NCBI GenBank assembly: GCA_028285265.1
Contig: JANQPX010000009.1
Coordinates: forward strand, 28,714-92,713
Length of the DNA stretch: 64,000 bases
Reading direction: 5' to 3'
From: Geminicoccaceae bacterium
Lineage (GTDB): Bacteria; Pseudomonadota; Alphaproteobacteria; Geminicoccales; Geminicoccaceae
Below, one piece after another: positions 55,712-64,000 of the stretch. Numbering within the stretch: position 1 is the first letter of the stretch; each line of letters starts with the position of its first letter. A program made the translations under genes and the position numbers. The notes under the pieces are model-generated. The model did not search any database. It was not told the origin of the DNA and saw only the letters and a program-made list of their open reading frames with translations.

Positions 55712-55747
55712 GAACGCTGTGTCGCAAAGATCGGCCGTTTTTGTCAA

Positions 55748-56246
55748 GGATCATGAACCCAGGAGCTGATCACACCACACGACTTGCAACAAAAGGCTCT
55801 CTCCGGCGTCCAGCATGCTTGATCCGCAACCTAAGGCTTGCCATGGCGGAGCGTAACGCTGGATCCGGAGACCAATAGGCGATCGACGACCAAGCTTGAT
55901 AGCAGAGTGCGTCATTCAGCTCCCCTGTCGACCGTCTTTGTCGGCGTGTTCGCTTCGCAACGCATTCGGAGGCATCAGCTTTCGCTATACGACCTCATCA
56001 TCACCGCAAGTTTTTTCGCGACTTTGCTGATCGCGGCTTGGATCAATGCAGTACGTTAAGGGCTCGTGAGTGTCGAGCATAGGCACGATTATCGTCCAGC
56101 GATTGAGATCGTTCCGCCGAGAATGCGGCGAGAGCTGACGCTAGCCAGCACGGCCCAATTCAGGCAGCTAGTCGCCAACAACGCTTGGCAATCAAGCCTT
56201 CGGGTGTCCACGAACATTCGAGAACGGAGGGGCATCACGTCAGGAC
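55748..56246. other. Intergenic stretch with a possible small membrane frame
   Basis: About 500 bases. A plus-strand frame at 55838-56059 ends with a hydrophobic run (LIITASFFATLLIAAW) like one membrane helix, but its start has no good ribosome site. I cannot decide whether it is a gene. Confidence 0.3.
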
Positions 56247-57641
56247 CTAATCCAACAAGCGAGCGCAACGAAAACCGACATTGTGATACCTGACATCGGA
56301 CACCAGGGGAAAGCGTCGCGCTGAGCGCAGGAGATGCGGTGCGTTTAACCATGAGCCACCGCGGACGACATATCTTGAGCTGTTACCGGTGAGCCAGGCA
56401 GTGCCATCGCTCGGGGCCCCCTCATAACTTCCATGCCATCTGTCGGCGCACCATTCCCACACGTTGCCATGCATATCGTGGAGTCCGAATGCATTAGGCG
56501 GAAAAAGCGCAACTTCAGTGGTCGCTTCTCGCCATGCGCCGGTCATGACACTGCCATAAGCAACCTTGCCATCGTAATTGGCTTGGTCGGTAGTAATGAT
56601 CCGCCCTGTCCCGAAGGGTGTCGTTGTCCCAGCACGACAAGCGTATTCCCACATTGCCTCACTCGGCAGGTCATATCGCTTGGCCGTCTTGTCGCTGAGC
56701 CACGCAAGATAGGCTAAAGCGTCACTGCGGTTCACACCAACAACGGGATCATTTGCCGTTTGCGCAAAACCAGGTGATTGCCAATCAGCCGTTCGATCTA
56801 GCCTCCAAAGGTTGTGTCTATGGACAAGGAGGCCTTCGGCCCGATGTCCAGTCTCTTGCACAAATGTGGCGAACTCACCGCGAGTGACGGGACAGCGACC
56901 GAGTGCAAAGCGCCTTTCGATGGTAACCTGGTGCGTCGGGCTCTCACTGGGCTCTCTCTCTTCCTCACCTTCGGGCGAGCCCATCTGAAAGATCCCCGGA
57001 GGAATGAGCACAAGTTCCGGGCACCAAGGCGCGGTGACATCACGGAAAACAGTGCCGGTCTCCGGCATTTTCACTGGTTGCGCTGGGCTGGTCGTCGATT
57101 TTATTGTGGAAACTATTCGCTGCCGCTTGCTCGCTTCCCTGATTTTCCGGGCTAGTCTCTGCAAGGCAATTTTGACGTCAGGTGTTTCGAAGGGCTGAAA
57201 AATCATGCCCCTCCAATCATGCCCTTGTCTTTCGTGGATAAGCTGGACAAGGGGGTCATTAGCGCGCAGCGCCTCATCCTCGAGAACATCCGTATCTAAG
57301 CAGTAGATGGGAAGGATAAGGTCGTTGCGACCCGCTTGTCGTTCCGCTTGAAGAAAATGCTCGAGTTCGGCGCGACAAGGCCGACTTTCGAAAAAGCTCG
57401 GCGTTATCATAGGCAGGAGAAACTGCGCTTGATTGATCATGAGATCGAGTTTGTCCTGCCAGTGCTCTCCTAGGCCGATACCATCGACATCCTGAAAAAT
57501 GACAAAGGGTTTGCCGGTAACGGCTTGAACGGCCAACTCCAAACGTTGCCGAAACATCGTGATCTGGCCACCGGTATAGTCGTCGTCATTCCGTGTGTAG
57601 CTCAAGAATGCGTCCGGTGGTCGTAGCAATGTCGAGGCCAT
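56247..57641 (-). CDS. TIR-domain protein fused to a SUMF1 (FGE-sulfatase) domain
   Basis: A 464-residue protein. Residues 8-160 form a TIR-like domain: PDAFLSYTRNDDD at the first strand, FVIFQDVDGIGLGEHWQ at the BB region, and the catalytic-position Glu92 in CRAELEHFL. From about 200, PELVLIPPGIFQMGSPEGEE starts a SUMF1/FGE domain that runs to the end (VVRGGSWLNAPHLLRSARR, NVGFRCARL). The cysteine pair required for formylglycine formation is absent near RGGSW, so this half is likely a binding module. No ribosome site of note. It stands alone on this strand. TIR domains of this kind can be NADases; function here is unknown. Confidence 0.8.
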   Translation of the reverse strand: MASTLLRPPDAFLSYTRNDDDYTGGQITMFRQRLELAVQAVTGKPFVIFQDVDGIGLGEHWQDKLDLMINQAQFLLPMITPSFFESRPCRAELEHFLQAERQAGRNDLILPIYCLDTDVLEDEALRANDPLVQLIHERQGHDWRGMIFQPFETPDVKIALQRLARKIREASKRQRIVSTIKSTTSPAQPVKMPETGTVFRDVTAPWCPELVLIPPGIFQMGSPEGEEEREPSESPTHQVTIERRFALGRCPVTRGEFATFVQETGHRAEGLLVHRHNLWRLDRTADWQSPGFAQTANDPVVGVNRSDALAYLAWLSDKTAKRYDLPSEAMWEYACRAGTTTPFGTGRIITTDQANYDGKVAYGSVMTGAWREATTEVALFPPNAFGLHDMHGNVWEWCADRWHGSYEGAPSDGTAWLTGNSSRYVVRGGSWLNAPHLLRSARRFPLVSDVRYHNVGFRCARLLD

Positions 57642-58278
57642 CGGTCATCCCATGGAGCATTTCCAACAAGTACTTTGAATCAACGTAATAATAACACTGG
57701 ATTGTACGAGCATCTTCACAATTGATTGTATTATGCTGGCACGTTCGAAAGGAATAGTCACTCCTCTACATTCCTGATCACTTGTGCAGCGATCTGAATC
57801 ATCCCGTTTCAGGCCCGGAGCTGCATTGTGCCCTCTAACGAATACGATCATTGGTCTGTTGCATCGCGTGTCGATATCAAGCCACTCGGTCATGATACTG
57901 TTCCCTCTAACGCCAAGCGATGCACGTGAGGTGGCGTGTGAAACAGGCAACTCTCGCTGCTACTCGGTGCTTCATAAGCACCCGTAATCCAGGCATTTCT
58001 AATTTGGCAGGCTGCCGTAAACGAGTGTGAAATGCTTCACACAAATACTTGTCGATTTACATTACGCTCCTGGTGCTCAGCGCGTGGGTTAGGACGCTTT
58101 GTGGTTTATAGGGTCCCGCAAAGAGACCGGGTCTTATGGACATTATTGCTATCGCCCTGCCCGCGAAGGCCGGCCTTCGTTTGAGAGTGCATTTGTCAAC
58201 AAAACGATGTCGGCAGAAGGACCGCGCCAAAAGGATCTGGTGCGGGGTCAGGAGTAGCCAGTCCATTGGAGTGCAGGC
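57642..58278. other. Long intergenic stretch with a perfect palindrome
   Basis: About 640 bases between divergent genes. No gene is supported. CGAAGGCCGGCCTTCG at 58164-58179 is a perfect 16-base palindrome about 100 bases before the catalase-family start. It may be a REP-like repeat unit, though no second copy was seen in this window. Confidence 0.45.
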
Positions 58279-59469
58279 ATGCGGATTGATGATCCAAAAA
58301 CGCAGTTTGAGACTGTGCCGGCAGGTGAAGCTGAAGAGATTGATGAAACCTCTAAGCTCGGCATCGTTTTACAAGACAAGCGGGCGCGCGAAGACCCTAG
58401 CCAGCAAGGACGTCTGCTGCGAGGGGTCCATGCCAAGTCGCATGGCTGCGTCAAGGCTTCGTTCGTCATTAGAGACGATCTCGACGAAGCCCATCGTGTC
58501 GGCCTCTTTGCACATCCTGGGAAGGTCTACGAGGCGTGGGTGCGCTTCTCCAATGCCGCTGTTCTGCGCGAGGACGATCTGAAAGCCGACCGCGACGGCA
58601 AACGTCAGAACGGCAGCCGCGGCATGGCAATCAAAATCTTTGATGTCGACGGCGACATGCTGAGTGCTGACAATGGCCGAAACAATCAAGATTTCCTGAT
58701 GATCAACACCCCGGAGTTCGCCTTTGCCAATGTCCGGGATTATTTGCGCCTGAACCGGATCCTGGAACGTTCTACTAGGGGCGATGACCCGACACCCTAT
58801 TTTCTACCAGCTGCGCTAGCGCAACTAGGCCAGCAAGCGGAGGGTGAACCGGCAGACGTCGCGGCCAAACGGCAATTCTTAGAAGCCGCCATCGCAAATG
58901 ACCCGCTGCTCAAGGACCTGTCCGCAGCCGACATGAACGGCACCTTGGCCTCAGCGAAGGTTGCGGGCAAGATCGCCCAGCAGACCGTACGCAATCCGAT
59001 GCAAGTCCAATATTTCGGCGCGGCGCCCTTTTTGTTCGGCGACGGACAAGCGATGAAGTTTTCCGCGGCGCCCTGCCCGGCTACGGCGCAGATACCATTC
59101 GAGAACATCACCGCCGATGATCCGTCAAAGGATTATCTAAGCGAAGCTCTCGCTGCGACCATGAGTGGCGATCAGGACATTGCTTTTGACTTTAAGATCC
59201 AAGTTCGCAGCGTCGATGCCGAGAGCTTGAACATCGAAGATGCGACAACGTCTTGGCCTAACGAGCTTGCCAACTACGTCGATGTGGCAAGGATTATCAT
59301 TCCGGTGCCGCAGTCTCCGCATACCGCCGACGCTCTTGAACATTGTGAAAAATTGGCTTTCAGCCCCTGGCACTCCTTGGCCGCTCATCGACCGCTCGGA
59401 GGTATCAATCGACTACGTCAAAAGGTCTACGCGGAATCGGCGTGCCATCGAAAAGCCGAGGGCTATTGA
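58279..59469 (+). CDS. Catalase-family heme protein
   Basis: A 396-residue protein of the catalase-related family. RGVHAKSHGCVKASF carries the distal His, VRFSNAAV replaces the usual VRFSTV strand, and GSRGMAIKIFD and NNQDFLMINTPEF follow the catalase core order. Near the end, RQKVY fits the RxxxY proximal heme ligand. It is shorter than true catalase and lacks the C-terminal helices. It likely handles peroxides or organic hydroperoxides. GGAG precedes the ATG. It is 125 bases upstream of a di-heme lipoprotein gene and the pair is probably co-expressed. Confidence 0.83.
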   Translation: MRIDDPKTQFETVPAGEAEEIDETSKLGIVLQDKRAREDPSQQGRLLRGVHAKSHGCVKASFVIRDDLDEAHRVGLFAHPGKVYEAWVRFSNAAVLREDDLKADRDGKRQNGSRGMAIKIFDVDGDMLSADNGRNNQDFLMINTPEFAFANVRDYLRLNRILERSTRGDDPTPYFLPAALAQLGQQAEGEPADVAAKRQFLEAAIANDPLLKDLSAADMNGTLASAKVAGKIAQQTVRNPMQVQYFGAAPFLFGDGQAMKFSAAPCPATAQIPFENITADDPSKDYLSEALAATMSGDQDIAFDFKIQVRSVDAESLNIEDATTSWPNELANYVDVARIIIPVPQSPHTADALEHCEKLAFSPWHSLAAHRPLGGINRLRQKVYAESACHRKAEGY

Positions 59470-59594
59470 GACCGCAGTCTCAAAATTTGACCAAATGAAG
59501 GGTCCGGAAACGAGTCGGAATCATCACCGGCAACCGTCTGGCGCCACAACAGGGCGCATCAAGTCGACGTCGGCATGGGTAAGGTGAATTTGTC

Positions 59595-61517
59595 ATGATT
59601 AGGCCAATTTGTGGCGCCATACTTTTGGCAGTGTTACAGATGACAGGCTGCGCGCCAACATTGCCAAACAACACACCGATTCAAGAGGCGCGCTGGCTTG
59701 CACAGAATTGGACGGCTGATGAGCGCTATTGGTATCATCATGCAAGCCAGGGCACATCAACACTACCTGTGCCCTATGATTGGTTCATCGCGCTGGAACA
59801 ACCCACGCTGTCGATCTTTGGCGCGCCTGGACTAATCAGTGACAGTGACTATCTCAGGCGCTTCGGCTTCATTCCAAGTCCAAAGAGCCGAGCCAAGGAG
59901 GCCGTCGACCCTGTCGCTTACGGCTATGCCGTCGATGAGGGCGGTAGGACGTATGGCTCGGTGGCCAGCTATGACGAAACCGCCTTCTACGGCAATCCGG
60001 ACGGTTTGCCCGTCGGGTTTGCACGAACGGAGACGAGGGACCTCAACACCGGTGAAAAACATCGGGATGGAATAGGGTTCACATGCGCTGCCTGTCACAC
60101 CGGACATCTTGAATATCAGGGCGTGAGCCTCCGGATCGACGGTGCTCCGGCGATGACCAATCTTGGCAAGTTCCGAGAGGTCGTCGGCCTTGCCTTGGCA
60201 TATACCCGCTACGTGCCAGGTCGTTTTGACCGATTTGCCGAACGCGTACTTGGCAAGGAGCACAGCAAACAGGAAAAAGAGTCCCTTTTTGAAGCATTGA
60301 AGACGCTTATCGCCGACGGCAAGGCCTTCCAGGCACTGACCAAGGATGTCGCTGAGGGTGATGTGGAGGAAGGCTTCGCGCGGCTCGACGCCTTGAATCG
60401 CATCGCCAACCAGGTGTTTTTCACAAACCTCCTCGAAGCCAAGGAAGAGGGTTTTGACGCGACAGCAAATCTCGAGTCCAACAACGCGCCGGTAGCCTAT
60501 CCGCATATTTGGGATGCTTCCTGGTTCAAATGGGTCCAGTACGATGCTTCGATCATGCAGCCCATGGTGCGCAATGCCGGGGAAGCGCTCGGTGTGGCCG
60601 CGCGAGTGAACATGCATCAGCCCGGCGAATCGCTTTATCGCTCCGATGTTGAAGTACAAGAGATCTACGACATGGAACAGCTCTTGGCCGGTGACAATCC
60701 ATTCTCCGCGGAGACCGGTTTCAAAGGCTTGATGGCGCCCGATTGGCCGGAAGATCTGCTCGGAGAGATTGACCCTGAGCGTCAGAAACGTGGCCAGGCG
60801 CTCTATGAGAAATTCTGCCAGGGCTGCCACTTACCTTCGGTTGACGATCCGTCTGGTGCCTTTTGGTCGCATAAGCGCTGGACTGATCCTAATGAGGCCA
60901 ATGAGCGCTATCTGGATTTGAAAGCTATTCCTGTCACAAAGATCGGTACCGATCCGGCGCAAGCCGACGTTTTGGCAAGCCGCATGGTGAAGGTGCCGAC
61001 CTTTCTAGACATTAAGCGCAGTGACATTGGTCGCGAGTCCGGTGAGGACATCGTGACTGAGATGGACTTTGCAAGAGCTTTGGCCGTCGTTGTCGAGAAG
61101 ACAACGAGTAGGTGGTATGACGACAATGGCGTCGCGCCCGCTGATCGCCAACGCATGAATGGCAACCGACCCAACAAAGTCCGTCCGACAGCGTCCTACA
61201 AGGCCAGGCCGCTCGACGGTATCTGGGCAACGGCACCTTTTCTGCATAACGGTTCGGTGCCGAACCTTTGGGCTCTCCTCTCACCTGTTGAGGAACGACC
61301 AGCTAAGTTCTGCTTAGGCAGCCGACAGTACGACCCTAAACATGTCGGCTATAGCACCGAATGTATCGCTGGTGCCTTTGAACTGGATACGGACCTCGCT
61401 GGCAACCGCAATGTCGGGCATGAATTCACGAATGCCACTGGTCGCGGTGGTAAGTTCGGGCGCGAACTCACGGATCAGGAACGGTGGGACTTGATCGAGT
61501 ACCTTAAGAGCTTGTGA
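59595..61517 (+). CDS. Di-heme cytochrome c peroxidase-like lipoprotein
   Basis: A 640-residue exported protein. Residues 1-19 form a lipoprotein-type signal ending MTGC, with Cys19 as the likely lipidated residue. Two heme c sites are visible: CAACH at 164-168 and CQGCH at 408-412. The spacing and the WATAPFLHNGSVPNLW segment near the C-terminus resemble di-heme cytochrome c peroxidase-like proteins. AAGGTG precedes the ATG. It follows the catalase-family gene; both may act on peroxides, one in the cytoplasm and one in the periplasm. Confidence 0.85.
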   Translation: MIRPICGAILLAVLQMTGCAPTLPNNTPIQEARWLAQNWTADERYWYHHASQGTSTLPVPYDWFIALEQPTLSIFGAPGLISDSDYLRRFGFIPSPKSRAKEAVDPVAYGYAVDEGGRTYGSVASYDETAFYGNPDGLPVGFARTETRDLNTGEKHRDGIGFTCAACHTGHLEYQGVSLRIDGAPAMTNLGKFREVVGLALAYTRYVPGRFDRFAERVLGKEHSKQEKESLFEALKTLIADGKAFQALTKDVAEGDVEEGFARLDALNRIANQVFFTNLLEAKEEGFDATANLESNNAPVAYPHIWDASWFKWVQYDASIMQPMVRNAGEALGVAARVNMHQPGESLYRSDVEVQEIYDMEQLLAGDNPFSAETGFKGLMAPDWPEDLLGEIDPERQKRGQALYEKFCQGCHLPSVDDPSGAFWSHKRWTDPNEANERYLDLKAIPVTKIGTDPAQADVLASRMVKVPTFLDIKRSDIGRESGEDIVTEMDFARALAVVVEKTTSRWYDDNGVAPADRQRMNGNRPNKVRPTASYKARPLDGIWATAPFLHNGSVPNLWALLSPVEERPAKFCLGSRQYDPKHVGYSTECIAGAFELDTDLAGNRNVGHEFTNATGRGGKFGRELTDQERWDLIEYLKSL

Positions 61518-61569
61518 CGCTTTGAGGGTGCGTGGCACAAGGTACAGATGCGATCGGGTTCGCCCGTTT

Positions 61570-62325
61570 CTAAACGGTGATACCTAACGACTCGTTGAGA
61601 GCTGCCCTTGCATGAACAGCCGTCGTGTTGATGAAGATGAAGCCATCACTTTCGAAGGTGCCCTGTTCTGCATACTCGGGGAAGGCTAACGGGAGTTCAG
61701 TGCATGCTAGTAAAACAGCCGTATCGGCGGGGTCACTGACATAGTCCCCACATAGTCTTAGAAGTTCACTGCGCCCACGTAGGGTACCCTTTTGCTCAAA
61801 TTCGGTGTCGATAAGGGATTGGATGAAGTCGATCACGTCATCGGGCAATTGATCGTTCGCGCGCACGTCGTTGGCCAAGAGCGCAGATGCGTAATCGGTG
61901 CTTCGCATGGTGACACTCGTCCCAAACACGAGAGCATGGTGCACACCTACAGACCGGGCCGCCTTTGACGTTTCTTCCAAAATGCTGATGACGGGCATAT
62001 GCAAGCCATGGCGGATCGAATGGAGGCGTGTGTGAGAGGTGTTGTTGGCAATGATGCCAAAGTCGCATCCCGCATGCTGAAGCCGAATAAGGGCATCGCG
62101 AAATGCGGCGTCGTAGGCGGCCCAGGCTTCGTCTCCCTCCGTAGGCTTTGCCCGTAGCTTCCGCGTCTCGTGCATAACGACTGACTCGATGGTCATGGGC
62201 GGGGTTGGGTATGGCAGGTCCCAACCCTGCTCTCTGAAATGCTCGTTGGTCCATGTGCATAGCAGGCGATAGTATTCGACGGTGGATGGCCAAGCGACGC
62301 CGCCAACGATGCCTATCTTTTTCAC
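61570..62325 (-). CDS. Aspartate/glutamate racemase family protein
   Basis: A 251-residue PLP-independent racemase-fold protein. IGIVGGVAWPSTVEYYRLL is the N-terminal signature. The second catalytic Cys is present in LLACTELPLAF, but the first site reads FGIIANNTSH with Asn in place of the usual Cys, as in the YgeA/RacX branch of the family. The GTG at 62325 has GGAGG seven bases upstream, so it is preferred to the TTG at 62331. Substrate is probably an amino acid or a keto-acid analogue. Confidence 0.85.
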   Translation of the reverse strand: MKKIGIVGGVAWPSTVEYYRLLCTWTNEHFREQGWDLPYPTPPMTIESVVMHETRKLRAKPTEGDEAWAAYDAAFRDALIRLQHAGCDFGIIANNTSHTRLHSIRHGLHMPVISILEETSKAARSVGVHHALVFGTSVTMRSTDYASALLANDVRANDQLPDDVIDFIQSLIDTEFEQKGTLRGRSELLRLCGDYVSDPADTAVLLACTELPLAFPEYAEQGTFESDGFIFINTTAVHARAALNESLGITV

Positions 62326-62523
62326 AATCAAACCTCCACAAAGTGCTTGTCCCAGTAAACAACGAAGCAGCGCTAGCTATTCATGAACGGCAAAAAGAGA
62401 GCCAGCCGCCAAATCCTGTGCACGGCATTTATTCTTAAAGCCGATCATATGCGTGCGTTACTAGCGATCACCAATCTTGAGTGCGAACAATCCCGTCACA
62501 AAGTGGAGGCGTGATTGAGCAGC

Positions 62524-63705
62524 TTATTGAGATCGTTTAGCCCCCTGAGTTTCGTCAGGATTGACAGCACCTAAAGCGATTTCAAGATCGTTGATCAAGT
62601 CAGCTGCGTCCTCAATGCCGATCGAAAGGCGCAGCAGATCACGGGGCACGGCGCTCTCAGGATGCTCAACGGCGATCCGATGCTCGATCAAACTCTCAAC
62701 GCCACCAAGTGATGTTGCCGGTCGGAAGAGCTTGGTTTTTGTTGCTAGAGCGCGGGCCACATATTCGCCTCCTTTGAGCCGAAGCGACAGCATGCCACCG
62801 AAGCCTCCGGTGAGCTGGCGTGTCGCTATATCATGACCTTGATGCGATGGCAGACCGGGATAAAGAACCGATGCCATTGCCGGATGGTTTTCGAAGTGTT
62901 GTGCGATCTTTAGGGCGTTTGCGGAGGCTCGCTCGAACCTAAGGTCCAGTGTTCGCATCCCACGCATCAATAACCATGCCTCAAATGGTCCCATGACACC
63001 GCCCACTAACGTGCGGACGGTGCAGATGTCCTGCCAATGATCATTGACGGTACAGGTACTCAGTACGCCGCCCAAGACATCGGAGTGGCCGTTCAAGTAT
63101 TTCGTCGCGGAGTGGAACACGATATCTGCGCCAAGACCGATCGCTCGTAAGGTCACCGGTGGTGTGACCGTGGCGTCTACGGCAAGAACCGCACCGGCTT
63201 CATGCGCGATATGGGCTGCTTTGGCGATGTCCATTACATCCCATGTCGGATTGGCAAATGTTTCGATCCAAACAAGGGCTGTTTTGCCTGGTATGACCAC
63301 TGCTTCGAGCTCATCGGGTCGCGCAGCGTCGAAGAACACAAGCTTGAGTCCACGCTGGGATGCTGTCCGGCGAAGCCAAACCTGAAGACCGTGATACATA
63401 ACGCGAGGCGCCACAATTTCTTGGCCAGACGGAAGGCCTTCAAAGACAGCCGTAGCCGCCGCCTGCCCGGAGGAAAAGACAAGCGACGCGGCTGCACCCT
63501 CCAAGCGCGCCATCAACTGTTCGACCACGTGGACTGTGGGCGTCGTGTCTCGACCATAGGAATAGCTGCCGAGATTGTAATCCTGGTCGCGCGCAAACGT
63601 GGTTGAAGGATGAATGGGTGGAACGATGGCCCGCGTTTCTGGATCCAAAAAGTCGCCGGCCTGGGCAAGTTCTGTCGCCAGCGCAAGATTACGGGTTCGT
63701 GCCAT
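62524..63705 (-). CDS. Trans-sulfuration PLP-dependent enzyme (cystathionine synthase/lyase family)
   Basis: A 393-residue gamma-family PLP enzyme. The Schiff-base Lys202 lies in FHSATKYLNGHSDVLGG, preceded by LVFSSGQAAATAVFEGL and ALVWIETFANPTWDVMDI, the order of cystathionine gamma-synthase and gamma-lyase proteins. These cannot be told apart here without alignment. The start ATG has AGGA upstream. It is followed by no related gene and stands alone on this strand. Confidence 0.88.
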   Translation of the reverse strand: MARTRNLALATELAQAGDFLDPETRAIVPPIHPSTTFARDQDYNLGSYSYGRDTTPTVHVVEQLMARLEGAAASLVFSSGQAAATAVFEGLPSGQEIVAPRVMYHGLQVWLRRTASQRGLKLVFFDAARPDELEAVVIPGKTALVWIETFANPTWDVMDIAKAAHIAHEAGAVLAVDATVTPPVTLRAIGLGADIVFHSATKYLNGHSDVLGGVLSTCTVNDHWQDICTVRTLVGGVMGPFEAWLLMRGMRTLDLRFERASANALKIAQHFENHPAMASVLYPGLPSHQGHDIATRQLTGGFGGMLSLRLKGGEYVARALATKTKLFRPATSLGGVESLIEHRIAVEHPESAVPRDLLRLSIGIEDAADLINDLEIALGAVNPDETQGAKRSQ

Positions 63706-63902
63706 GAAGACGTCCTGATTGCTGTCTCGTGTAAGCTGCTTTTATCGTCAATCGTTGCTGACGGCGAGACGTTCGTTGTCTTTCGTCGCTGGCCGACTGG
63801 AGAGCCTTGTCATCCGCCTAGGGCGCCCCTGCTTGCTTTGCCCCGGCACCTCTTAAAGATTCCGAGAGGAAACGAAGGCGAAGAGCGAACAGCCTCTTTT
63901 GA

Positions 63903-64000
63903 TTAGAGTGTGGACTCATAAGATTTGAGCCACATCCTTACCGCGACGAGTTTAATGGCAGCGAGGAAGTTGATGGCCTTTCTGTCGTAGCGGGTGGCAA
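63903..64000 (-). CDS. IS5-family (IS427 group) transposase, C-terminal fragment at window edge
   Basis: The minus-strand frame is open from the window edge and ends ATRYDRKAINFLAAIKL through RMWLKSYESTL before a TAA. This is the C-terminal end of the DDE transposase of the IS427 group, where the RYD(K/R) segment precedes a final WL.SYES tail. The last two codons and the stop lie in the inverted repeat and the putative target duplication. The rest is outside the window. Confidence 0.85.
   Translation of the reverse strand, partial: ATRYDRKAINFLAAIKLVAVRMWLKSYESTL
63906..64000 (-). mobile_element. IS5-family (IS427 group) element, one end
   Basis: GAGTGTGGACTCATAAG at 63906-63922 is the typical terminal inverted repeat of this group, and the three bases before it (TTA) fit the TNA target duplication. 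The element extends beyond the window. The transposase reads toward this end. Confidence 0.82.

Noticed and set aside
56247..57641. Formylglycine-generating enzyme activity for the SUMF1 domain
   Set aside because: The cysteine pair expected near the RGGSW segment is missing, and no sulfatase gene is nearby.
59832..60830. Long minus-strand open frame opposite the di-heme lipoprotein gene
   Set aside because: The plus strand carries the heme motifs and signal peptide; the antisense frame has no recognisable features.
1..64000. CRISPR array, tRNA or rRNA genes
   Set aside because: No regularly spaced repeats and no cloverleaf or rRNA-like sequence were recognised by eye; a tRNAscan or Infernal run would settle it.

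Overview
The window looks like a chromosomal segment of an alphaproteobacterium of moderate GC content. The evidence is indirect: an IS427-type (IS5 family) terminus, a ydcSTUVW-like polyamine locus, a complete glgP-glgB-glgC-glgA-glgX-malQ operon, many ATGA start/stop overlaps, and genes of GFA, DUF2306, DUF4166 and MBL type that are common in that class. I cannot name a genus. No rRNA, tRNA or CRISPR array was seen.

Layout. 1-0.8 kb: the end of a patatin-like protein cut by the window edge. 1.2-6.5 kb (minus strand): a LacI-regulated carbohydrate ABC operon (regulator, solute-binding protein, two permeases, 2-hydroxyacid dehydrogenase, no ATPase), with two matching operator palindromes before the binding-protein gene. 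6.7-8.1 kb: remnants of a VOC protein and an SDR protein, then a PhyH-type dioxygenase. 8.6-12 kb (plus strand): a glutaminase-fold protein coupled to a LysE-type exporter, then two periplasmic OmpA-domain proteins. 12.4-25.4 kb (minus strand): the glycogen operon, headed by a second PhyH-family dioxygenase. 25.7-33.4 kb: small stress or metabolic genes, a PhnD-like binding protein with histidine kinase and response regulator, a NYN-domain protein, a methyltransferase, a DCC/DUF4166 pair. 33.7-40.7 kb: glutaminase, a LysR/GST/flavo-iron-sulfur oxidoreductase cluster around a large inverted repeat, and a membrane protein fused to an HExxH domain. 40.8-51.5 kb: two polyamine-type ABC systems on either side of one LysR gene, the first with gamma-aminobutyraldehyde dehydrogenase. 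51.6-55.7 kb: a small HD hydrolase, PAS and MBL proteins, DUF2306, and a DapA-family aldolase behind an attenuator-like leader. 56.2-61.5 kb: a TIR-SUMF1 fusion, a catalase-family protein and a di-heme lipoprotein. 61.6-64 kb: a racemase, a trans-sulfuration PLP enzyme and the edge of an IS5-family element.

How it fits together. The dominant theme is uptake and storage: carbohydrate import, glycogen synthesis and breakdown, and polyamine import with conversion of putrescine-derived aldehyde toward GABA. Other genes serve envelope, redox and signalling roles. The least explained parts are the TIR-SUMF1 fusion, the HExxH membrane protein, the TAXI-like/OmpA protein, the QPE-type amidotransferase with its exporter, and the PhnD-like sensor operon.
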